Shown in pieces: positions 24,121-36,193 of a stretch of 64,000 nt of DNA (within the stretch, counting starts at the first letter, position 1; each line of letters opens with the position of its first letter). The notes below the pieces were generated by a model. That model did not search any database and had not been told where the DNA came from. It saw nothing but the letters and a program-made list of their open reading frames with translations. This DNA comes from Inia geoffrensis (Eukaryota; Chordata; Mammalia; Artiodactyla; Iniidae). The stretch lies in contig CM070899.1 in assembly GCA_036417435.1 (NCBI GenBank), forward strand, positions 151,914,237 through 151,978,236, written 5' to 3'. The position numbers were made by a program, and so were the translations under genes.

Positions 24121-24614
24121 CATGAGGCCAGACTGATTTTTCTCTCCCTTCATTGTTGACTTGGTTTTTCCTCATGGGTGCCTGAAGAGTTGTTTTCTTT
24201 ATCCTTAAAGTCCAGCAACTCCACCGGATTCAGTGTGCTCCTGGTGTCGATCAGTCTGAATCCCTCTTGTACCCTTTCAATCAACACAGTGGGTTCTCCC
24301 TTTGTTTCAGGGAGAGTTTCTCTAAACATTCTTTTGCTTTAGCTGTTGGATAATCTGCTTCAGGGACTCCAAGCCCTCTGAGGTGGGAAGGTCTGTGTTC
24401 CATAATGATCATCTTCTCTTTAGTTGTTTGAATTTATGTGTCCTCTTTCTCTGAATTCACTGTGACTAGTTCAAGTTTCTCTCTGTGCCATGAATTTGCT
24501 TTTCAGACCTGGGCCCTGTGTTGTAACTCTGTTTTTAGATGTGCAGTGGTCCTGCTTGGGTCCTTAGTGTGTGTCCTTTCCTCTTCAAGCTCTCTTTGCA
24601 TCTCCTGATGCTAT

Positions 24615-24951
24615 ACATATGTATTTTTTTAATTAATTAATTAATTTGTTTTTGGCTGCGTTGGGTCTTCGTTGCTGCGTGCGGGCTTTCTCTAGTTGCA
24701 GTGAGTGGGGGTTGCTCTTTGTTGCGGTGCGCAGGCTTCTCATTGGGGTGGCTTCTCTTGTTGTGGAGTACGGGCTCTAGGCACACAGGCTTCAGTAGCT
24801 GTGGCTCGCGGGCTCTAGAGCGCAGGCTCAGTAGTTGTGGCGCAAGGGCTTAGCTGCTCCACGGCATGTGGGATCTTCCCGGACCAGGGCTCGAACCCGT
24901 GTCCCCTGCATTGGCAGGTGGATTCTTAACCACTACGTCACCAGGGAAGCC
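24615..24951 (-). repeat. CHR SINE, long form
   Basis: Antisense full-length. 11-bp duplication CCTGATGCTAT at 24604-24614 and 24952-24962. Confidence 0.94.
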
Positions 24952-24962
24952 CCTGATGCTAT

Positions 24963-25570
24963 TTTTAAATCATCTCTCCTCTGTGCTCTTTTTATATCCG
25001 ACTCATCTTCTCATTAACTTTTCTCTCTCCTGAAGCTATTAGTTTCAGGGAAGCTGCCTTTGATCCTCAGCCCCATCCCCTCCCAGCCGTGCCCTCATAA
25101 GATTTCCTTCCCCTTCCTGGCAGTTGGCAGGGTGGCCTTGCGAGTTCTTTTCATCTTGCTCAGTTAATTTGAGCAACTCCACCACTTCGCACATGGGAAC
25201 CAGGCTGCCTTCCCCCAGAAGGACGGTTTCGAGAGCTGTGTTGTTTTTAGTCTGCTTTTTGGGAGCTCAAATGTGCAGGGGTTGGGGGAGACTCCCCCCA
25301 CTGAGGCCACCCTTGCTGGGGGCACAGGTCTTCTGTTTCCTGCCATCCCTCACATACCCTGCACCCCAGACCCCCTCTGCCCAGCCAGTCAGGCCTGTGT
25401 CCTACTCCCATGTCCCAGGCAGCCCAGGATTCATGAGGACGGAGGGCCCTGGAGGCCACTGCTCTGGAGATTGTTGGCTCATTCTCTTCATAATTTGTCG
25501 TTGTTGCTCACTTTGTCAGGTACTGGGGTAGTGAGAGTCTGTGTTCTCCCCTCACTCTGCCTTCTAAAGT
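24963..25570. other. Unique intergenic sequence
   Basis: No gene or repeat recognised. Confidence 0.5.
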
Positions 25571-25574
25571 CTGA

Positions 25575-25740
25575 AATCCTCTCCTAGGCAGCCTCTTAAC
25601 AAATGCAAATCTCCAGGTCCTGCCCACCCAGAGGCCTAGAGGCCCAGAGACTCGGATTCTGTGGGTCTGGGTGGGACCTCTCCCTTCCCATCCCAAGTGA
25701 TGTGGGTGTACAGGCCAGGGTTCAGGACTGCTGAGTCATT
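25575..25740 (-). mobile_element. hAT (MER5-like) remnant
   Basis: Diverged text resembling MER5: AACAAATGCAAATCTCCAGG and AGACTCGGATTCTGTGGGTC. Confidence 0.5.
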
Positions 25741-25849
25741 TACCAGGGCCATTTACATTTTTGTCAGATTAAAGGAATGTGTCTCTGATTATGTAAAATC
25801 ACATGGCTATGAACAATTCATAGTTTTGGAATGTCCTAGTGGGTGGACA

Positions 25850-25945
25850 TATTGGATCATTCATTCTATTGGTGAGGATTCTGAGGCCCAGAGAGGGAAG
25901 TGACTTGCCCAAGGTCACATAGCAAGTCAGCAACAGGTTTGAAGA
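25850..25945 (-). repeat. MIR
   Basis: Contains AAGTGACTTGCCCAAGGTCA, the strong antisense MIR core. 25938-25957 and 25956-25971 repeat GGTTTGAAGAACTG, a short local duplication. Confidence 0.85.
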
Positions 25946-26480
25946 ACTGAACAGACAGGTTTGAAGAACTGGAAATTCCAACCCCAGATATGGGGCCTCG
26001 GGATGAGGGTAGCCAACCTCAGAGGGCAGGAAGGTCTCTGCCTGTGGCATGAGCAGCTCACTTCCCATCTTGGGGCCTTGAAGAGAATATATGGTTGTGG
26101 TCCTTCCCCTGGGGAAATTCAGTCCGGAGCGTCACTTGGGTCGGGGGCCAGGCCAGGCGGCACACCACCAACCCAAGCCCTCCCAGGAGGAGTGACCCCA
26201 CTTCCCCGCATGCCTGCCTCTCCCCATTCACCCACTGCCCCATAGCCACGCTCTCAGCACCAGCCCAGGACCTGGTCAGGACCTTGGGCCAGGCGGCAGG
26301 TTGAGTTGTCCTGGTGAGGAAGCAGCATCAGAATAGGTGGGGAATCTGGGATCAAGGCTAAAGAAGGGTTGGTCGGGCCTTTCTGGGACGGTCCCCCACC
26401 TGCCCAGGGAAGGGGCTGCAGGAGCAGTATGGGCCATGACAGGGCAGTGCACCTTGACCCTCCATCAAGAGGATGGGCCA

Positions 26481-26610
26481 GGGACTTCCCTGGAGGTCCA
26501 GTGGTTAAGACTCTGCACTTCCACTGCAGGGGTGCGGGTTCAATCCTTGTCAGGGAAGATCCTGCATGCCGTGGGACTTGGTCAAAAAAAAGAAAAAAAA
26601 AAAAAAAAAC
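26481..26610 (+). repeat. CHR SINE, tRNA-only form
   Basis: GGGACTTCCCTGGAGGTCCA head and a long A-rich tail. 9-bp duplication GATGGGCCA at 26472-26480 and 26611-26619. Confidence 0.94.
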
Positions 26611-26619
26611 GATGGGCCA

Positions 26620-28187
26620 GGAGCCTCTGGGCAGCTGGGTCGAGCTCTCAGCGTGTCCTGGGTGTTGTCAGCCCCTGGCCTATTCTCGTCCTGCCCCACC
26701 AGCCTGGTGACATCAGGCAGCCTGAGGAGAATCCCAGGCCCAACACCTGCCTGGTTTCAGGGCTCAGCTGTCTCAGGGACTAGCAGGACCCTCTCACAGG
26801 TTGCGGTAAGGGTGGATTCCTGCAAAGGCATGGGAAGCGCAGGCTTCCTGTAATGGAGCTGCTGAGCTCGGAATAGATCCATTTCACAGGGAAACAAGAA
26901 ATACTTGATTGGAGTATTTTTGTGAGGAGATGGGGAAAAGGAATCTCATCCTCCCCCATAATAAAGCTGCAACCGCTTTTCTCTCTGGGCCATTTCTGCT
27001 CTTTCCTTGTTAAACGCCCCCTCCTCCTCCTCTCCCACCCCCACCTGGATTCCTCTCTGTTGTTCAATCCCAGCCCTCTGTTTGCACAGCTCTTACCAAA
27101 ACAGGGGGGGCTGACAGTAGCCTTCGAGGGTGTCCCGCTGAGCGTGTGAGTGAGGACGGTGGCCACGGCTTGCCCAGAGCTCGCCATGCTCTGGGAAGTC
27201 CAGGAAGCGAGCCTGTGGCAGGACCACCCTGACCCCATTAGACACAGGAGTGCCCAGGGAGGAAGTGCCAACTTGGGATTCAGACTCAGGTCACCCAGGC
27301 CCCAGCTGCTGCTGCAGCCGACCTTGAACCCATCACAACATGCACGGGCTTCTTGGCTCTACAGCAAGCCCAGGAGGAGACAGGCTAGGTATCTACCACC
27401 ATCCCACCAAATCCCATTTTTCAGATGAGAAAGCGAGGCTAAGGGAAGCTAAGGGCTCACGTGGCTGATATGCCCCAGAGCCTGCACTCACCCTGTTCTG
27501 CAGCTCCTTCGACTGTTTTAGTCTGAGCTGCACCATGGACTCTGTACACCTCTCCATGCCCGATCCTCCGGCTGTCCCGGCCACCCCACCGAGCACACCA
27601 TCTGCTTGGTCTGTGTTGGGGCAGCTCCCTCCCTCTTCCCCAAGGCTTGTCTCCCCTACCAGATTGCAGGCAGCTGGTCATTATGGCGAACTGTCATCAG
27701 GCTTTTTTGCCTGGTGTTTACAATTCCTAATTTGTTCTCACCATTGTGTAGTGTTGAGTCCTCTCCTCACTTTGGAGAAGGCTTGGCTCTCCGGTAAGGA
27801 GGTGCAGAGCTAGCTCAGTCCTGGGTCTTGGTTTCAGGGAGCCCCTGTGTGCTCCTGGGAGGAGCTGTACTGTCCAGGGAGCCTGCTGAGGCCTTCTTCA
27901 GTCTCTCTGAGGCAGGGTCTCTTAACTTTTTAGGGGTGCTGGCCTCTTTGACCATCTGAAGAATGTTGTGACCCTTCTCCCAGAAATCTGCACAGACATA
28001 CAAAAAGAGTACATACAATTTAGAGGTTTATACACCCTCTGACATCCATCCCTGGGTCTTCCAGGGGTTCCTAGAGTCTGTATTGAGACCTCCTATGTTA
28101 GGAGGTGCTGTCTGCCAATTTCCAGAACCCAGACTCTGGTTGCTTATGATGATTAGATAGCTGGATGTGTCCATGCCTGAAGGAGGC
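26620..28187. other. Intergenic, mostly unique
   Basis: No gene recognised. 27910-28080 looks like an old DNA-transposon or L2 remnant (TTTAGGGGTGCTGGCC) that I cannot name. Confidence 0.45.
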
Positions 28188-28222
28188 TTTTTTTTTTTTT
28201 TTTTTTGCTTTTGGTAAATTCA

Positions 28223-28228
28223 TTTATT
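28223..28228 (-). other. Fossil poly(A) signal of the EEF1AKMT2 retrocopy
   Basis: AATAAA on the minus strand, 16 bases before a run of 19 A (plus-strand T at 28188-28206). This is the expected layout of a retrotransposed mRNA end. Confidence 0.85.
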
Positions 28229-28605
28229 GCTTTAAAGTTTTTAACTGTTCAGCAGTTACAGGAATTTTTTTTTAATCAGAAAGAAAAATATTTACATCTC
28301 AAATACAAAAGAACATTTTAAATTACTCTTGGTTGATCTCTAAAACCCAACCACTTACATGCTCATGATTTTTTTTTACCAACCCACTTTATCTATTCAA
28401 CATGTGCATCCTGTGTACTTACTAAACATTTACTTGCACTTGTATTTTCTGTGTCAGGTTTATTCTCTCACCCTGGAGAGAGATTTCACGTGTTGCTTCC
28501 TCTTCTCAATTGCATTGTCAGGATTAAGGCTTATGGCATCAAAAGTTCCTTTGTCAATACAAATATGAAATCCAGAAAGCTTTGTGGAAGGATTCAAAAA
28601 GTCTT

Positions 28606-28962
28606 TTTTTTATAGCTTAAAAAAAAATTAATTAATTTTTGGTTGCATTGGGTCTTCATTGCCGCACGTGGGCTCTTCTCTAGTTGCGGCGAGCGGGGGC
28701 TACTCTTCACTGTGGTGTGCAGGCTTCTCATTGCAGTGGCTTCTCTTGTTGTGGAGCATGGGCTCTAGGCGCACGGGCTTCAGTAGTTCTGGCACGCGGG
28801 TTCAGTAGTTGTGGCTCTCGGGCTCTAGAGCACAGGCTCAGTAGTTGTGGCACACGGGCTTAGTTGCTCAGCAGCATGTGGGATCTTCATGGACCAGGGC
28901 TCGAACCCATGTCTCCTGCATTGGCAGGTAGATTCTTAACCACTGAGCCACCAGGGAAGCCC
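28606..28962 (-). repeat. CHR SINE, long form, inside the EEF1AKMT2 pseudogene
   Basis: Antisense full-length. Flanks CAAAAAGTCTT (28595-28605) and CCAAAAGTCTT (about 28963-28973) are a near-perfect target duplication derived from pseudogene codons. Confidence 0.94.
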
Positions 28963-29549
28963 CCAAAAGTCTTCTACGTTCAACATAATGTTAGATAAAC
29001 CTTCTTTCTCTATAATACTTCCAGAAAGCTGTATTGCAGGAGAGTAATCCATTTCAGAAATATTAGAGAAACCAAATTTTGCCTCCTATTCTTTTAGTGA
29101 TCTCAAGCCATATTCTTCAAGATCTTCATTTTCTCCCAGTTTCCCTCATTTCTTTCTCTATCAGACCAACAAGGTTAGCCAGTAAAATGCCATTCCCGTT
29201 CCAGTATCAAGCACTGATGTGTCCAGTGGAATCTTGTGTTTCTGCCTCCACCTTATTAGTCAAGCCATAACCAGATTTCTCCTGTATCTCCATATTCTTG
29301 GAAAGTTTGCAGCTCTCTCTCATAGATAGCATCCCAATGCTCTCAGGTGCCCAGTGCAGATGGGGTGAAGTCATCCTCTCCAGGACTGCCCTCTCGGGTG
29401 GTGGCTTCTTTTTTTGAGAGAGCAATTTCAAAAAAAGGATCAGGTTGAGAATGGCTGAGCTGAGGACTACATCCAGTTTATTCGCCAGTCAATTTCTGCA
29501 CAGATATATGCAACAGACAACACATAGGGGGGTCTATGCTACAATAACA

Positions 29550-29760
29550 AAAGTTCATGTTCAGTGAGTGCCAGGCAGTGTGCTACCTGCTGATCACGCA
29601 TTATCTCATTAAACCCTCATAACAATCAATCCCATAGGGTTATGCTATTATGATCACTCTCAGGCACAGAGAAGTTAAGTAACTTACTTAAGGCCACACA
29701 ATAAATGGATTCAGTTGGCCTTTGACCTCAAGCACTCTGACTCCAGAGCCATTTGATAGT
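29550..29760 (-). repeat. MIR
   Basis: Antisense: TAAGTAACTTACTTAAGGCC after CAGGCACAGAGAAG. Confidence 0.8.
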
Positions 29761-30441
29761 CTTCCTTGCTATGAACTGGTGAAACACAGCCCGCGGGGTG
29801 ACTGGCCCCATCCTGTTCTGAGGTTTGGCTTTGGATGTCGTAGGGTCAAGGCAAAGGGACCAGGCTTTAAGTGGATGTTGAAATGGCGGTTTTCTGGAAA
29901 GCCTCTGTAGCACACTGGCGCCCCAAGCCCCCTATCTCAAATCCCTAATGGACTGTGTCATGAAGTGGCATTTGCCTGGCTTGGCAGGGAGACAGAACTC
30001 CGCTCTCCAGCAAATTTGGGAGGCCATGTGACCCCATTTGACTCCATAGGCTGGCAAGGACTGGGAATTCTCAATTTACACTCTTTCCACCGCTTTTAAG
30101 GTTTCCTTTACCTCCAGTGCTCTCTGCAAAGCGCCTGTGGGAAACAGCGTTCCTGCTTCTGCTTCCCTGTTGCCGAGTCTGTTGTAGACGTACTTGGATG
30201 CTGGAGGAGCTTTTCTGTGACAACAGACCCCTTCCTGCAAATAGCTCTCACCAAGCAAGGCTGTTCCACCTGCACATTCCTAAACACCCTCTGGAGGCTT
30301 CCGGCCCACCCTAAAGGCTCGACTGACATTGCAGGGAACCAAGGATGAAAGAGGTTGCCTTGCCCAAGGCCCAAAGTTAAGTTCCCAGCAGCTAAGGTTT
30401 GTATTCACCCTGAGGGCTGACCCCTGGTGCCCTTTCCTCTG
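29761..30441. other. Unique intergenic sequence
   Basis: No gene or repeat recognised. Confidence 0.5.
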
Positions 30442-30449
30442 ACCTAGGC

Positions 30450-30949
30450 AGGTCTCAAAATGTGGGCCCGGGGACTTCCCTGGTGGCGCATTGGTTAAGG
30501 ATCGGCCTGCCAATGCAGGGAACACGGGTTCGATCCCTGGTCCGGGAAAATCTCACATGCCGAGGAGCAACTAAGCCTGTGTGCCACAACTACTGAGCCT
30601 GCGCTCTAGAGCCCTCAAGCCACAACTACTGAGCCCACGCACCACAACTACTGAAGCCCACGTGCTTAGAGCCCATGCTCCGCAACAAGAGAAGCCACTG
30701 CAATGAGAAGCCCGCACACGGCAAGAAGAACAGCCCCCACTTGCTGCAACTAGAATAAGCCCACATGTAGCAACGAAGACCCAAAGCAGTCAAAAAGAAA
30801 AAAAAGAAGTGTGCCTGGCGTGGCTGGTGGCCTCAGCATCACCAGGGAGCATGTTAGAAATGCAGACCCTTAGGCCCCAGCCCAGATCTTCTGATCCAGA
30901 AACTGTTTTACCCAGCCCTCCAGAGATGCTGAACCTTTGAGAAGCACTG
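30450..30949 (+). mobile_element. MER5A-like hAT element split by a SINE
   Basis: Left end CAGGTCTCAAAATGTGGGCC and right part CATGTTAGAAATGCAGACCC to TTGAGAAGCACTG. An 8-bp duplication ACCTAGGC at 30442-30449 and 30950-30957 has the CTAG centre typical of hAT targets. Confidence 0.85.
30471..30808 (+). repeat. CHR SINE, long form, nested in MER5A
   Basis: Full-length, with an A-rich tail. Head GGGACTTCCCTGGTGGCGCA. Confidence 0.94.
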
Positions 30950-30957
30950 ACCTAGGC

Positions 30958-32040
30958 TTCTGCATTCTCAGCTGGGATGAAGCTCTGCACAGGTAGCGAT
31001 GATTAGTTTGAATTCCAAGTCCTCCATGCATTCTGGTCTTCCCCACACGTGAGTGGACTTCAGAAAATCAGTAAATGGGGAAATCGGCCAGCTTTCTGAG
31101 AGTAAGACACTAATAATCAAAAGCATCAATGTACACATACAAAAGGAAATCTAAGTGAATACTGAGGCCAACTGGAAGGCAACTTTCACTTGTCTTGGTG
31201 AAGCAAACAGAAGCAGTAAGCAGGGAGCCTCCCCACAGGCCTGGCAGTACCAAGTGGGCAGCGGGATTTTAAGATGCAGTGGGCCCCAGGCCCCCGTCCC
31301 CATCCTCCTATCTCATCCTCTCATGGGGAGGGCTGTCTAGGCAGGTGCCTTCATAGTGGCCCCTTCACCCACTCATCCAACACGTTATTAGGCACCTGCT
31401 GTATGCTAGGTCCTTCCAGCCAGAACCCCGGTCTGGGGCAAAGTGCAGACCTCAGCTAAGAACTGCGGAGGGAGTAGCTGGACTTGTAGGGTGGGGGTCC
31501 TTGCAGGCCACCTGGGGCCCCCTTCTTTCCCCCATGCAGCACACTCTCCTTGAGCTGGAGCTCCTGCTGTGCTCCCCACTGGCACCTAGGCAGGTGACCC
31601 AGCACAGGGCACTCGTCCCCTGGAAGTGAGAAGGGTGGCCAGGTGGGGAAGTGTTGCCTTCTGCTCAGGAATGGGCAGGGTGGCCCCAGTGGCGATGGCC
31701 AGACCCTGGGCTCCCCAGCCTAGAGGCCACAGGGCCACTCCAGCCTCAGCACCCTGTACAAGTTCAACTCCACTGATGCCTGCTGGCCTCGCTTGGTCCT
31801 GGCCCTGGGCTGACCCTGGGAGGGGGTGCTTGCTCCAGGCCCACAGCCTATTCCTAGTCCACTGGGGGCTCTGACCCCACAGCCCTTCTGGAGCAAAGCC
31901 AAACCCCAAGGTGGCCGAGTGGCTCTCCCTTGCTTTTTTCTGATTATAAAAATGATAGTTTTTTTGTAAAAAGTCAAGCAATTCAGAAAAGTAAAAATCA
32001 TCTCAATTCCACTACTGTTAATATTTTGGTGAGCAACCCT
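30958..32040. other. Intergenic, mostly unique
   Basis: An antisense L2-like piece lies about 31355-31440 (TTATTAGGCACCTGCTGTAT). No gene recognised. Confidence 0.5.
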
Positions 32041-32044
32041 ATCT

Positions 32045-32045
<1 letters not shown>

Positions 32046-32085
<40 letters not shown>

Positions 32086-32088
32086 CAG
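32046..32088. repeat. (CA)n microsatellite
   Basis: About 21 CA units with one GC interruption. Confidence 0.97.
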
Positions 32089-32839
32089 GTAAAGTGACAA
32101 AATCTTTACTAGCCATGTTGTTCTCTAGCCTTTTAAAAAAGATGAGCTGTCATTTAAGAGACATACAATGCCGAGTGCTGTGCCTTATGGCATGGCCCTT
32201 CCTGCATCCCAAGAGGGACCTGGGGTCCCAGGCTGGGCAGCAGGGTGGCATGGATTTGCAGCAAAGGAGTAGGACTCTGTTCAGCTTCTCAAAAACATGC
32301 TGTGGATGACTTTCTAGGTCAATAAGCAGAGCATTCATCACATGCTCTTAAATATAAAAAATAAATTAGCACAGAGTTGGCATTTTTTGGTGGGGTGCTG
32401 GTGTGGCCTTTGCGGATTTATTTGCCAAGCTCGGAGGAGGCAGCGTGGGCTGGACAGATCCCTCACGCGCACACGCATGCATACCCCACACATCGCAGGG
32501 GATCCTGGGCCGCAGGGGGGCTGCACTGGGGCCTGGACCAGGGGCTCCCAAATTGACCCCTCCGGCAACAAAGCATCCTCCTACCTGGAAAGGGCCAGGA
32601 CTGTCGGTCTGCCTGATGTGGGATCGCTATCTCTCGGGGATGTCTTCAAAGCAGGTCAACAGCCCCCGTCCCTGCCCCACGTCCCCTCCTTGGCCAGTGG
32701 GATCTGTCGGCTCTTGTCACCTTGCTACCCTGAGAGCTGCTACTTCTCTTGCTGGATGAGCAAGAGCCTCCTGCCTGTCTGCTGGCGTCCGGCCTCACCC
32801 ACTCCAATCCTTTTCTGACCCTGGGGTCAGAGTAACTTT

Positions 32840-33265
32840 TCGAAGGCAAATTGGATCACGTCTCTCTGGCTTCAGAGCCTTCCCTGGGGACAGGTCCCGC
32901 TCCTCAGCCAGGACCATCTGGGATGGCTTCTCCACCTCCTGCAGCCCGTCCTTAACCCTGGGGAGGTCCCCTCTCAGGCCAAGCTCCATCACACCTCCAG
33001 CCTTTACCCCTGAGGTTCCCTGGGGTGTCCTTCTCGTGTTCTGAATTCCTACTCATTCTCCAAGGCTCAAACTTCATTTCCTTTTCCCCCTGGACTGGAC
33101 TAGGTCTCCCCTGGGGGCTCCCGCAGCACCGTCACACCCCAATGCTGCTTCTCCTCTCCTTCCCCCAGGGTGAGCGATCGCTGTTTCCCTCCCTGTGACC
33201 TCGCCGAGTGCCAGGGCCATGCCTGGGTCTCTGTGTTTGGCCCAACAAACATTTGTGGGACCTCT
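32840..33265 (+). repeat. L2 3' part
   Basis: Diverged L2-type text: CTCCAAGGCTCAAACTTCAT, then GCCCAACAAACATTTGTGGG. Confidence 0.55.
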
Positions 33266-33309
33266 GACCAGAGGTGCTGGCAACCAGCTCGGGCGGCAGG
33301 GCCAGTGGC

Positions 33310-33400
33310 TACGTTTACCGTGCAGATGAGAAGTTGAGGCTCAGAAAGGCCACAGAGCTTGCAAAGGTCACCCAGTGAGTGTGAAGGGAGCAGGACCGCT
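33310..33400 (-). repeat. MIR
   Basis: Contains GAAGTTGAGGCTCAGAAAGG and AAAGGTCACCCAGTGAG. Confidence 0.7.
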
Positions 33401-35110
33401 GGGCTGGGAGCCGGGACCAGGCGGTGACAAGTGGATGGCGGTCCCCCGTGGCAGGGTACATGTGGCCTGCACGTGGTAGCCTCGTGGGGCTGGCGTGGGA
33501 GGCCTGCTCTCGCAGTAACTGTCAAACCACAGCCGCCGCAGAGGTTGATGCTTCCGCCTTGAGGTTAGCAGGGATCCCTGCTCCCCAGGTCACGAGAGGC
33601 TTGGGGGCCCCTCGCTAGGGAGGAAGCTCTGGGGTGCCAGCCGTTGAGAGGGACTCTGGCCACAAGTCTCGTTTCTCAAACACGCCTCCTTCCTGGCTGG
33701 GGTTTCAGACCTGTCCCGAGAGCAGTGAAGGTCACCGGGTCTCGATGTCCAGTCACCTGCCCTGCGGTGGGGGACGCAAGGACCTGTGTGCTCTGTTCCC
33801 ACACAGAGCTGGGCAGGGGCCAAGGCCCGACCTCTGTGGGAGCTTAAGGCTCCTGGCAGAGGCTGAATACGTGGGACCAGGACAGGCTGTGTGTGTGGGA
33901 CCCACAGGGACAGAGGCCCCCTGAGTAGGCTGAGGGGCCATCCAGGTTACTGATGCTCACCAAACTCTCTGTGGGATGCTGGAACCACGCAGTCAAGCTG
34001 TGACAACACCAAAACCCCATCCCCCACACCTGCAGGCAGTTGGGACACACACAGCCTCAGGCCCTCTTCCCTGGTTGGGAAATGCCTCCCTTCCTCAGAA
34101 CCACTTGGCTGTGTGGACTCAAGTTCAGGCTTCCGGCTAGCCTCTTGTCCTGTCCTCTGTCCTCTGCCCCGCAACCAGAACAAGGGCCCAGCAGCCCACT
34201 CTAACCTCTATGGGATTCTGTTTCCTTCTTCCTTCTCTTGCCAACATGGAACATGGGTCTGGCTGAGGAAAGCCGGTCTGGGGGTGGGGAGAACAGGAGA
34301 GTGAGTGTTTTTTAAAAGGCAGGAGCTTTCTAAAGGCCAAGGGTACTTGTCTTAGCAGCTCTGGTGGTGTCTGGCACAACTGTGTTAATTGAGCCCTTGA
34401 CTCCTAGCAAACGGGGGCTGGGGCCATGGCCTGGAGCACCTAGCAGGGGCCGGTAGAGGCTTGGGTCCCCCGAGCACGTCCCACCAGCCTGCTTCTCCAA
34501 ATCCTGTCTGTGATGCCATGTGGGGGACGTGATTTCTGCCTTGAGTCAGAAGTGACTGCTGGAGCCTCCTGGGGACTCCACCCTGGCCTCCACTAAAGGC
34601 CTTAGGGGCCACTGTCCCTCTGCTCAGGGGCCTCTGTCAGGGTGGGGGCACAGGCTTGGGTGAGATTCACCCCTGCTACCAACCCAGGCTGCTGCTCAGA
34701 GCAGGAGAGCCAGGGTGGGGACTCTGGGAGTCTCCCAAGCACAGGGTGGGCCTTAGGGGGTCAGAGCAGCTCCAAGCCATAGGAGGAGAAGCAGTTTCTT
34801 AAGAGCAAGAGAGACTGGACCACAGCCTCCGCTTCCTCTTCTAGATAAAAAACCACAGCTTAGCTGTGCTGGCTGATAATTCTGCAGCTTCTGTCCCTGG
34901 GGCCTGCCCCAGGGTCCTGAAGTTTAGAGCAGGCAGCCCCTGGGACTTTGGCTGGAAAAATGGGGTTGGGAGAGGAGGTTGGATTGTTCAGGGAAAGAGC
35001 ATAGACCTGGATTCCTTATAATTTGTCTTCTAAACTGGAGCACTTTCAAGAATGAAAGGGAGCTGTCTTAATTATTACACCTGGGCAGCAGATGCAAACT
35101 GAGATGTATG
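33401..35110. other. GC-rich unique intergenic sequence
   Basis: No gene recognised. 34843-34880 carries AAACCACA and TGATAA (RUNX- and GATA-like words), unproven as a regulatory element. Confidence 0.45.
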
Positions 35111-35119
35111 TTACCCTAA

Positions 35120-35300
35120 TTACCACCAATTCCTAGCTGTGTGGATTTGGGCAATTACATAACCTTTCTGAACTCTAGTTTCTGCATAAAAAAAGACTGG
35201 TATGTGCCTGTTTCCCAGGGCTGGTGGAAGGATTAAAGGAGTGAATTACTGTGTGTGAAAATGCCTGAACAGCCCTCAGCATAGACTGGGCTCTCCGTGT
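35120..35300 (+). repeat. MIR
   Basis: Sense: GTGTGGATTTGGGCAATTAC, then GGTGGAAGGATTAAAGGAGT. Confidence 0.75.
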
Positions 35301-35854
35301 TTGCTCTCTTCCAGTGAGATAGTGGGTTCCCTGTCCCTGGAGATAAGCAAGGACTTGTCAGCTCTCTGGAGCAAGTTCTCATGGTGGGAGAGGGGCTGGG
35401 GAAGGTATGTATATAGCTGGAGAGTCAGATTCTAATCCTTCCTGTGCCCTCCAGAGGGGTGACGGGCGAGGGTGGGAGAGGCCGAGCCCCCACCCTCAGG
35501 CCTACCTGTACCTGGGGAGTGTGGGCCAGTGAAGGGTCCTAGGCTGGAGCTCCTTTGTGGATTTGTCCCCGCCCCTCTTCCCAGGTGGTGGTGATTTCAG
35601 CGCTCATGGAGGACCCCTACCAGAGCCCAGCCTGGATTGGCTTCGCTATCACCATCTCTGTCTTCAGCTGCCAGAGGTCCCAGTTTTGGTTCAGGGAAAG
35701 TCCGTGTGCTTCTGTCCTCCTAAGATGGCGCTGTATGGATACAGTTGCATTCTCTGGGAGCTGGAGGCTGAACTGAAGGAGGCTGCTTGCATTTTCTGTG
35801 GCTGCTCCTGGGGGCTGAGATATTGAACAGACCCTGCTCCAACCCAACATTTTT

Positions 35855-36177
35855 TTAAAAAATTAATTTATTTATTTTTGGCTGCATTGGGTCTTTGTTG
35901 CTGTGAGCAGGCTTCCTCTAGTTGCAGCGAGCGGGGGCTACTCTTTTGTTGCGGTGTGTGGGCTTCTCTGCGGTAGCTTCTCTTGTTGCGGAGCACGGGC
36001 TCTAAGCACGCGGGCTCAGTAGCTGTGGCTCGCGGGCTCCAGAGCATAGGCTCAGTAGTTGTGGCGCACGGGCTTAGCTGCTCCGCTGCATGTGGGATCT
36101 TCCCGGACCAGGGCTCAAACCCGTGTCCCCTGCGCTGGCAGGTGGATTCTTAACCACTGTGCCACCAGGGAAGCCCC
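35855..36177 (-). repeat. CHR SINE, long form
   Basis: Antisense full-length. Flanks CAACCCAACATTTTT and CAACCCCACATTTTT form a target duplication with one mismatch. Confidence 0.94.
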
Positions 36178-36193
36178 GCAACCCCACATTTTT

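Larger units (their letters stand above)
28188..29400 (-). pseudogene. EEF1AKMT2: Processed pseudogene of EEF1AKMT2 (METTL10)
   Basis: The parent gene encodes a lysine methyltransferase acting on elongation factor eEF1A. On the minus strand, translated pieces match it in order. They are SPGEDDFTPSALGT, then EHWDAIYERELQTFQEYGDT after a stop replacing Arg (CGA to TGA), RQKHKIPLDTSVLD, and IQLSGSIIEKEGLSNI. After the inserted SINE come FHICIDKGTFDAISLNPD and AIEKRKQHVKSLSRV. The SAM-binding glycine motif region is damaged by small deletions. The frame ends early after SLSRV, and a 3' UTR with AATAAA (28223-28228) and a poly(A) tail follows. There are no introns, and the N-terminal codons are missing, so it is a 5'-truncated retrocopy. 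A CHR SINE (28606-28962) splits it. It cannot make the enzyme. The 5' limit is approximate. Confidence 0.9.

Noticed and set aside
35555..35826. Overlapping plus-strand frames of 73 and 89 codons in unique sequence
   Set aside because: No protein family recognised, no splice or poly(A) context; likely chance.
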